A DNA stretch of 9,971 bases, taken from NCBI GenBank assembly GCA_022600255.1, contig JAHZKU010000199.1, positions 1 through 9,971 on the forward strand, given 5' to 3'. This document shows positions 5,591-9,971 of this stretch, piece by piece. The notes under the pieces are model-generated. The model did no database searches, was not told the origin of the DNA, and worked only from the letters and a program-made list of their open reading frames with translations. The DNA is from Actinomycetes bacterium (GTDB lineage: Bacteria > Actinomycetota > Actinomycetes > S36-B12 > GCA-2699445). Position 1 is the stretch's first letter. Each line of letters starts with the position of its first letter. A program made the position numbers and the translations under genes.

Positions 5591-6674
5591 GGCTTGACGA
5601 ATGATTCGGTCGGGCCGCGTCACAGATTTCGGCGAGGTCTGCAACGGTCCGATGTAGCTCACTGCGGCGGGCTAACTCGACGCAGGCCGTTTCGGATGCC
5701 ATCTGTCCGATTCGGCGGAGAACCGACAGATGATCGTAGGCCAGGCCGCCGACCGTTGACGGCGCCACTTTGTTGCGCATCTCTGCAGCTTGTAGCGGCC
5801 GCCAGTGGGCGGTCGCAGGCAGGTTTGGGTTGAGTGCCACCATGCTGTCTACCTGGATCGTTGGGACCAGCATTCCATCGTGCGCTGAGGAAAGCAGATG
5901 AGCACGTTTCGTTCCGTGAATCCTCCACGTTACTACCTCGGCGCTCGCGGGCGGTGGTTCGTCCGCATTCAGTTTGGTCTTCACGGCCGCGTACACCGAA
6001 TGGGCCGACCAACCTCGGTCGTGCGGAAAAGCGGCAATCGCGTCGTCGCCACAGGTATGCCAACCTCGGGCCAGACAGGCCATGGTTGTGGTCGACTTAC
6101 CGTAGCCAGCCTCCCCCAGGATCACCGTTCCGCGGGGAGGGTCATCAGCCTGATCAGGTGGACTGACTGCCGCGCCATGCAGCAGCACCCCACCGGCGGC
6201 CAGGGTGGTCCAATGCACCAGAAAACGCAGTGGGCTGACCTGTTCATAACCGTCCGGTGGACCATTCCTCAGCAATACTGCAACGCCACTATCGGGATCC
6301 CAAGCAAGGACATGGCCGACTACGGAATCCCAGACGAGTCGGACGGGACTGTCCACCGTACTGCGAAGTTCCTGCCGGTGCCCGAGGTCCCCGGCGTGCA
6401 GAGCTAGCGGCCGAATCGATGCGGGCAGGTCCTCCCATGATCCCGAAACCAAATCAACATCAGTTGCAGTGCCTTCAGGTAGCGGGTTAGCCCACGCCCG
6501 ATCGAAGTGCTGGAACCACTGCGGCCTCGTTGATCTGTGGCTTAGTGCCACGGGCCCCCAGGCTGCGCCACGGCATGCGACTGCCCGATCTGCCAGGGCG
6601 GCGTGCACGCGGCGGATCCACTGTGAAACCTCCGGCGCACACACGGAGCGGTCGGATCGGGTGGGGAGGATCAA
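5583..6674 (-). CDS. HprK-related kinase
   Basis: The 363-residue protein has a C-terminal HPr-kinase-like P-loop domain. The Walker A is GEAGYGKST (187-195), preceded by LLHGAAV (164-170), and the paired acidic motif is GDDA (209-212), matching the aspartate pair after the P-loop in HprK. The 160-residue N-terminal part is unlike the HPr-binding DRTGG region of true HprK, so it is not the carbon-catabolite regulator. Related proteins work in the HPr-rel-A type system with PqqD-like and nucleotidyltransferase partners, and a homologous kinase phosphorylates the lasso peptide paeninodin; the substrate here is unknown. The start is inferred as TTG 6674-6672, overlapping the PqqD stop (TTGA), with AAAGG about 10 nt upstream. 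This coupling, and the TTG start, suggest low fixed-ratio synthesis with the PqqD protein. Confidence 0.82.
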   Translation of the reverse strand: MILPTRSDRSVCAPEVSQWIRRVHAALADRAVACRGAAWGPVALSHRSTRPQWFQHFDRAWANPLPEGTATDVDLVSGSWEDLPASIRPLALHAGDLGHRQELRSTVDSPVRLVWDSVVGHVLAWDPDSGVAVLLRNGPPDGYEQVSPLRFLVHWTTLAAGGVLLHGAAVSPPDQADDPPRGTVILGEAGYGKSTTTMACLARGWHTCGDDAIAAFPHDRGWSAHSVYAAVKTKLNADEPPPASAEVVTWRIHGTKRAHLLSSAHDGMLVPTIQVDSMVALNPNLPATAHWRPLQAAEMRNKVAPSTVGGLAYDHLSVLRRIGQMASETACVELARRSELHRTVADLAEICDAARPNHSSSHA

Positions 6675-7099
6675 GCGCCGGAGCCTTTGATGTTGGGCCA
6701 GCCAAGTTCTTCGTCTGCATCGTGAATTGGATCGGGCCCCAGCAGGTCTGCAAGGTCGGTGTATTGATGCACAGCCAGGTCAGCGGCCTCCCACACGGGG
6801 GAAGTCTCTGGAATGCGAACCGTCTGTGACGGCCTCAGGAGTTGCAGTTCTAAGAGTTTTGCAAGGTATGCCGTTAGGGCTGACTCACGGTCGCGATCTG
6901 TGTCGTTGCAGTTATCTCGGCTCTTGAGCAAGAGTCTGCCTGGTACGCCCTCGCCGAGTGCAGCCCAAACCGGCAAGGTCTGCGGCGGGAACACGTAGTA
7001 CGTGCCACTGTCGAGGTGAATGGCCAACACTTCCCCTCCCACCTCGTCGCTGATGACAGACGGACTGTTGACTTCGAACGACTGATCAAGAATCGACAC
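6671..7099 (-). CDS. PqqD-like peptide-chaperone protein with C-terminal tail
   Basis: The 142-residue product has a PqqD-type domain at about residues 10-90: EVGGEVLAIHLDSGTYYVF is the characteristic strand-turn-strand, followed by a helix (TLPVWAALGEG) and the C-terminal helical region ALTAYLAKLLELQLL. PqqD proteins bind the leader of a modified peptide and present it to an enzyme. After residue 95 comes a tail not part of that fold, ending HQYTDLADLLGPDPIHDADEE and then LGWPNIKG (111-139), acidic and ordered-looking. The start GTG 7099-7097 is chosen because GGGAGA lies 4 nt upstream; a frame open to 7408 overlaps the glycosyltransferase gene and is rejected. Spacing to that upstream gene is 13 nt. 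No precursor gene is visible nearby. The tail could be a built-in docking or substrate segment. Confidence 0.85.
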   Translation of the reverse strand: MSILDQSFEVNSPSVISDEVGGEVLAIHLDSGTYYVFPPQTLPVWAALGEGVPGRLLLKSRDNCNDTDRDRESALTAYLAKLLELQLLRPSQTVRIPETSPVWEAADLAVHQYTDLADLLGPDPIHDADEELGWPNIKGSGA

Positions 7100-7103
7100 G
7101 ATA

Positions 7104-7109
7104 TCTCCC
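7104..7109 (-). promoter_or_regulatory. Ribosome binding site deciding the PqqD start
   Basis: GGGAGA on the minus strand lies 4 nt before GTG 7099. It sets the start after the glycosyltransferase stop and excludes the longer overlapping frame. Confidence 0.65.
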
Positions 7110-7112
7110 GGG

Positions 7113-8333
7113 TTAGGTTGCGACGGTCTGGTGGCTAGTGGCGACAGATTCGGCGACTCGGTAATCGCGCTGGCGTGAGGCGTGCATGAGCGCCCGGGCG
7201 ACACCGTTGGTGTACGCCGACTCGGAGTAGGCCTCAGCCGCCGCGCGTTGAGCGCTATGGGCGCATTTGCGGGCAAGTGTTGGATCTTCGCGCAGACTCT
7301 GCACCGCAGCAGCCAAGCCTGCCGGATTTTCGGCGATGAGCAACCCGTCCTGCAGGCCGCGCCCATCGCGTACCAGCGCACCCTGCTGGCCTTCTGGAGT
7401 GGTAACAACCGGCAGCCCGAGGCCCATGGCGCCTACGATCTTGCGCCGCGATCCAGACCCGAACCGGAGCGGAGCCAGCAAGCACAGAGAATCGCTGTGC
7501 AGTTCGCGCAGCTGGCCTTCGGAAATCTGCCCGGTGAACTCTACATGGGCGGACCGCAGTCGTTGGATGTCTCCTCTTGGCCAGTCACCCACCACAGTGA
7601 TCACTAGATCAGGCTGGTCCTGCACCAGCATCGGGGCAAGCTCACTGACTGTCCATTCGACGCAGTCCTTGTTGGGTGGATGTGCCGCACCGCCCACCAT
7701 CAGTAGCCGGCGCTGGTTGCGAGGCTGCCTCGGCTCAGGTTCGGTTGACAGATCCGTGATGTCTGACTCTGCCAGCCAGTAGTAGGGGGATGCGACCCCT
7801 TTTGCAGCCCCGACTTTGTCCGAAACGATGTTGGCTTCCCTCAGCGTCGGGTAGACAGTGGCGTCGAATTCTCGCCAGCAACGCTCTTCGATCAGTTGCA
7901 GTGCCTTAATGCCGTGGGCGTGGTCTTGGCCTTCCACACGAGCCTGTGCTGCACGTCGCCGTTGCTGGATGTCATGGCCCCAATAAACCCGAGCTAGTTC
8001 TGGGTCCTGATTCAGCGCCGCCAGGCTCAGCATTCCCCAGGCTGGTCCATGGGCGATGAGGGTCGCGTAACTGCCCGCTCTGACGACGTCCACTAGGGCC
8101 TCGCGCCCGCCAGAAGAAAACTCGAAAACCCCGAGTTCAGCTAACGCGTCATAGAGGTGTTGGTGACTAGGGGCGGGTGGGTCCGTCGTGTGCAGCGCGA
8201 CGTCGAAGCCTAACGTGATGAGGCCATTGAGCAGGTCCAGCCGAGAACGCAGACCGGCGCTCGCGGTCGGATCAGGGGGACCCCCATCAACCACGAGTAC
8301 CGATCCCAAGTCGTGGTTCGGTGCGACAGACAT
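7113..8333 (-). CDS. Glycosyltransferase, GT-B fold (GT4-like)
   Basis: The 406-residue protein has an N-terminal acceptor-side Rossmann domain (VLVVDGGPPDPTASAGLRSR, residues 12-31) and a C-terminal donor domain at about 205-385. The donor domain contains MVGGAAHPPNK (212-222), VVGDWP (247-252), FTGQI (266-270) and the phosphate-loop segment RFGSGSRRKIVGAMGLGLPVV (290-310). In many GT4 enzymes the last segment reads K-x-x-E-A-M; here the Glu is Gly301, so donor binding may differ. No transmembrane segment is seen. The ATG is at 8333-8331. It lies 76 nt from the upstream sulfotransferase gene and 13 nt from the PqqD gene, so it may be the first gene of a sub-operon or read through from the sulfotransferase. 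The sugar and acceptor are unknown; a glycan or glycosylated natural product is likely. Confidence 0.87.
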   Translation of the reverse strand: MSVAPNHDLGSVLVVDGGPPDPTASAGLRSRLDLLNGLITLGFDVALHTTDPPAPSHQHLYDALAELGVFEFSSGGREALVDVVRAGSYATLIAHGPAWGMLSLAALNQDPELARVYWGHDIQQRRRAAQARVEGQDHAHGIKALQLIEERCWREFDATVYPTLREANIVSDKVGAAKGVASPYYWLAESDITDLSTEPEPRQPRNQRRLLMVGGAAHPPNKDCVEWTVSELAPMLVQDQPDLVITVVGDWPRGDIQRLRSAHVEFTGQISEGQLRELHSDSLCLLAPLRFGSGSRRKIVGAMGLGLPVVTTPEGQQGALVRDGRGLQDGLLIAENPAGLAAAVQSLREDPTLARKCAHSAQRAAAEAYSESAYTNGVARALMHASRQRDYRVAESVATSHQTVAT

Positions 8334-8409
8334 GGGAAGAGACTATCCGGCGAACCAGCGCGCCGGCGGTTACAACACCAACCAGTCGACCCAGCACCTC
8401 AGCCGAAAA
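8334..8409 (-). other. Gap between sulfotransferase and GT-B gene
   Basis: These 76 nt lie between two same-strand genes. I see a repeated CTGGTT and no clear -35/-10 pair, terminator or convincing small gene. Either read-through or an undetected promoter could drive the downstream genes. Confidence 0.3.
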
Positions 8410-9189
8410 TTAGTAGCCCAGTGTGGCAAGGGATGATCCGAACGCATCGGCGAAGTAGGTCGCTGTTTGGGAATCAAACTCAAGGACATGCTGCCCCGGT
8501 AGGCCGTTGCGCCGATGACCACCTACCGGGATGTTTCCGGAAAATATGGAGTTCTCGTAGGCTAGGTCGCACAAAGAATCCACTAGGTCGGGGCTGAAAC
8601 CTAAGAACACGAACATTTCACGAAACGCCCCGAGCGATTCATCGGTGACCAAGTCTTCGTACCGGCTGCGCAGGATGCGCTCGTCGTGCCAGGGCACGCC
8701 ACACATGCTTCGGATTGTTTCTCCGGCGCATTGATCGATCTCAAACTGAAATCGCTCCTGCATCGACGGCAGTGAGTTGATCTTGTCTTGGTAGCTAGTC
8801 GGATTGCTCCACGAGCGCCGCTTGACCCAAGCCTCCTCGCAGACCATGTGGTAGTACGCGCTGCTCACCACGACGTCGCGCGGGTCCCGCACGACAATCA
8901 CAGCCCGGTCGGCGCTCCGGCCGCCCGCTAGCTGCTGTTGGATGATCTGCGAGTGGTCGTCAAAGGCTAGATCCCATCCTTGATTCGGTGGCCGCGCTCC
9001 TGCGGTCTGCCATAGCCGGATTTGGCCAGTGTTGTGGGCCTGTTTCAGGATGCGGCTCATTAGGACGGTCCCTGTCTTGTGAAACGTGCCCACGTATCGG
9101 CCAGGGCCAACGGGCCAGCGGTTCTGCACGAGAGTGCTTCTGCGGGGTAGCAAGGTCCGCCCTCGGGTCGCCCAGCTCAGTTGGCGCAC
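8410..9189 (-). CDS. PAPS-dependent sulfotransferase
   Basis: The 259-residue protein is predicted to move a sulfuryl group from 3'-phosphoadenosine-5'-phosphosulfate to a hydroxyl or amine acceptor. The 5'-phosphosulfate loop is FHKTGTVLMSR (36-46) with Lys38, and the 3'-phosphate segment is RDPRDVVVSS (101-110), with Arg101 and Ser109 in the usual places. A late GGHRRNG segment (223-229) corresponds to the GxxGxxK-like PAPS loop of the family. The start is GTG 9189-9187, with GGAGGAG ending 2 nt upstream; this close spacing is unusual but no better start is near. It opens the minus-strand unit. PAPS-making genes are not in the window. Sulfation of a glycan or peptide product is the simplest guess, and is inference. 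Confidence 0.88.
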   Translation of the reverse strand: MRQLSWATRGRTLLPRRSTLVQNRWPVGPGRYVGTFHKTGTVLMSRILKQAHNTGQIRLWQTAGARPPNQGWDLAFDDHSQIIQQQLAGGRSADRAVIVVRDPRDVVVSSAYYHMVCEEAWVKRRSWSNPTSYQDKINSLPSMQERFQFEIDQCAGETIRSMCGVPWHDERILRSRYEDLVTDESLGAFREMFVFLGFSPDLVDSLCDLAYENSIFSGNIPVGGHRRNGLPGQHVLEFDSQTATYFADAFGSSLATLGY

Positions 9190-9221
9190 GACTCCTCCAC
9201 TTACGCATCGAACTGTGTAGC

Positions 9222-9227
9222 AGTCAA
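9222..9227 (-). promoter_or_regulatory. Possible -35 box of the sulfotransferase promoter
   Basis: TTGACT on the minus strand matches the housekeeping -35 consensus at five of six positions. The -10 about 18 nt on (TAAGTG) is poor, and would put the start of transcription at or in the ribosome binding site, so the placement is doubtful. Confidence 0.3.
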
Positions 9228-9229
9228 CA

Positions 9230-9261
9230 GGAGCTAAGCGGCACAGGTGCCGGTAAGCTCC
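9230..9261. repeat. 32-nt inverted repeat in the divergent region
   Basis: The outer arms GGAGCT (9230-9235) and AGCTCC (9256-9261) and the inner arms GGCAC and GTGCC fold into one stem. Fourteen of the sixteen mirrored positions pair, with two symmetric mismatches and a two-base centre excluded from the pairing. It sits 2 bp upstream of the TTGACT on the minus strand. It has no T-tract, so it is more likely an operator for a dimeric regulator than a terminator. Confidence 0.6.
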
Positions 9262-9417
9262 AACCGTGCTCGTGTCGTTCCTTCGAAACGTGACCCAGGT
9301 TTGCCGACCAGATCGGGGCTAACCTAGCAGGACTCGGCCGCATCCGGCGCAGTTTGGTCAGCGTCCTCCATGGGACACGGCGTTGCCTTCCTGCCACGGG
9401 CATTGGTAGGCCCTAGC

Positions 9418-9971
9418 ATGGCCAAGATGCGACAGCTCAAGCGTGCGATCACCGCTCTGGCCGCGCGCCGCGGATATCGCATCACGCGGATACCTGATGA
9501 CCCTTGGGAGCTCTATCCGGAGGCTTCGCAGCGGCATCGTGACGTGATCGCCGCAGTGCTGCCCTACACCATGACCCCGCCCACGCGAGTCTGGAACCTC
9601 CTCAACGCTGTTGATTACGTGATTGACCAGGACATCCCAGGGGCCATGGTCGAATGTGGCGTTTGGCGGGGTGGAAGTGTCATGGCCATGGCCTTGGAAC
9701 TGTTGGAACGTGGCGCAGCTGATCGAGAATTGTGGCTGTACGACACCTTCGCAGGCATGACCGAGCCAACGAGCGCGGACGTTATCGCCGCCACTGGGCG
9801 CACTGCCGTTGAACGTTTGCGGGAGACCCCGTTCTCCGAGGGACTCAATATTTGGGCTTACGCCTCCCGGGCTGACGTTGCGGCGAATCTCGAACGAACC
9901 GGTTACCCGGCACATCTCCTACGATTTGTTCAGGGCGACGTCGCCATGTCCCTGCGCCAGATTGTTCCAGA
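9418..9971 (+). CDS. TylF/MycF-type O-methyltransferase, 3'-truncated
   Basis: This is a SAM-dependent sugar or small-molecule O-methyltransferase of the macrocin (TylF) family; 184 codons are seen and the frame is open at the window edge. Residues MVECGVWRGGS (77-87) form the SAM-binding loop, ELWLYDTFAGM (104-114) contains the second acidic strand, and FVQGDV (170-175) holds a likely metal or catalytic Asp. ATG 9418 is chosen because GGTAGG lies 7 nt upstream. ATG 9370 is in frame and 16 codons longer, but has no ribosome binding site. TylF relatives typically methylate sugars of glycosylated natural products or cell-surface glycans, which agrees with the divergent glycosyltransferase and sulfotransferase genes. 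The rest of the gene and any operon lie outside the window. Confidence 0.9.
   Translation, partial: MAKMRQLKRAITALAARRGYRITRIPDDPWELYPEASQRHRDVIAAVLPYTMTPPTRVWNLLNAVDYVIDQDIPGAMVECGVWRGGSVMAMALELLERGAADRELWLYDTFAGMTEPTSADVIAATGRTAVERLRETPFSEGLNIWAYASRADVAANLERTGYPAHLLRFVQGDVAMSLRQIVP

Larger units (their letters stand above)
9190..9417. other. Divergent promoter region
   Basis: This 228-nt gap separates the minus-strand sulfotransferase from the plus-strand methyltransferase, so it must hold promoters in both directions. It contains a TTGACT hexamer on the minus strand (9222-9227) and a 32-nt inverted repeat (9230-9261). An 18-codon frame from GTG 9266 has no ribosome binding site. No other gene is seen. 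Confidence 0.5.

Noticed and set aside
5591..5662. Longer start of the NTase gene
   Set aside because: It would overlap the kinase gene by about 80 nt and adds no family-like sequence; ATG 5590 overlapping the stop is the normal coupled start.
7100..7408. N-terminal extension of the PqqD frame into the GT-B gene
   Set aside because: It overlaps the GT-B gene in another frame, and a good ribosome binding site places the start at GTG 7099.
8334..8409. Small precursor peptide gene between sulfotransferase and GT-B
   Set aside because: The only longer frame runs out of phase into the GT-B gene and has no ribosome binding site.
9266..9322. 18-codon frame from GTG in the divergent gap, a possible leader or precursor peptide
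   Set aside because: No ribosome binding site and no precursor-like features.
9358..9915. 185-codon minus-strand frame opposite the methyltransferase
   Set aside because: It is antisense to the clear TylF frame, with no recognisable domain.

Overview
The window is GC-rich, gene-dense DNA that reads as an actinobacterial chromosome. The strongest taxonomic evidence is a SigR/SigH-type redox sigma factor followed by an RsrA-type zinc anti-sigma factor with cysteines at positions very close to those of Streptomyces RsrA. A 24-codon gene for the actinobacterial small ribosomal protein bL37 lies next to them. Genus cannot be told from the sequence; an environmental lineage with type IV pilus genes is plausible.

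Left part (1-2491): a 5'-truncated short-chain dehydrogenase and a Tex30/KANL3-like alpha/beta hydrolase form a tight + strand pair. The sigR-rsrA operon follows. A good SigR-type promoter (GGGAAT ... GTT) lies across the end of the hydrolase gene. It points at in-frame GTG codons 54-56 codons upstream of the main sigR start, the arrangement known in Streptomyces for the unstable long isoform sigma-R'. The bL37 gene converges on rsrA from the minus strand.

Middle (2492-3830): a complete, apparently orphan pilT (pilus retraction ATPase), with a nested inverted repeat in the gap before it.

Right part (3831-9189, minus strand): a compact six-gene unit, in transcription order sulfotransferase, GT-B glycosyltransferase, PqqD-like protein, HprK-related kinase, nucleotidyltransferase-like protein, GT-A glycosyltransferase. 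The last four are joined by overlapping stop/start codons or near to it. The kinase, PqqD and nucleotidyltransferase set matches what is known as the HPr-rel-A type of system and also resembles accessory genes of some lasso-peptide clusters, but no precursor peptide, protease or cyclase is visible here. The PqqD protein carries an unusual acidic C-terminal tail, and the nucleotidyltransferase-like protein seems to have lost its catalytic aspartates. A divergent TylF-family O-methyltransferase runs off the right edge. Together these genes suggest a surface glycan or glycosylated/sulfated product pathway with a peptide-chaperone component; the product is unknown.

There is no gene-free stretch above 300 bases. 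The largest gap (9190-9417) holds a 32-nt inverted repeat next to a TTGACT hexamer. No tRNA, rRNA, CRISPR array or insertion sequence was seen.
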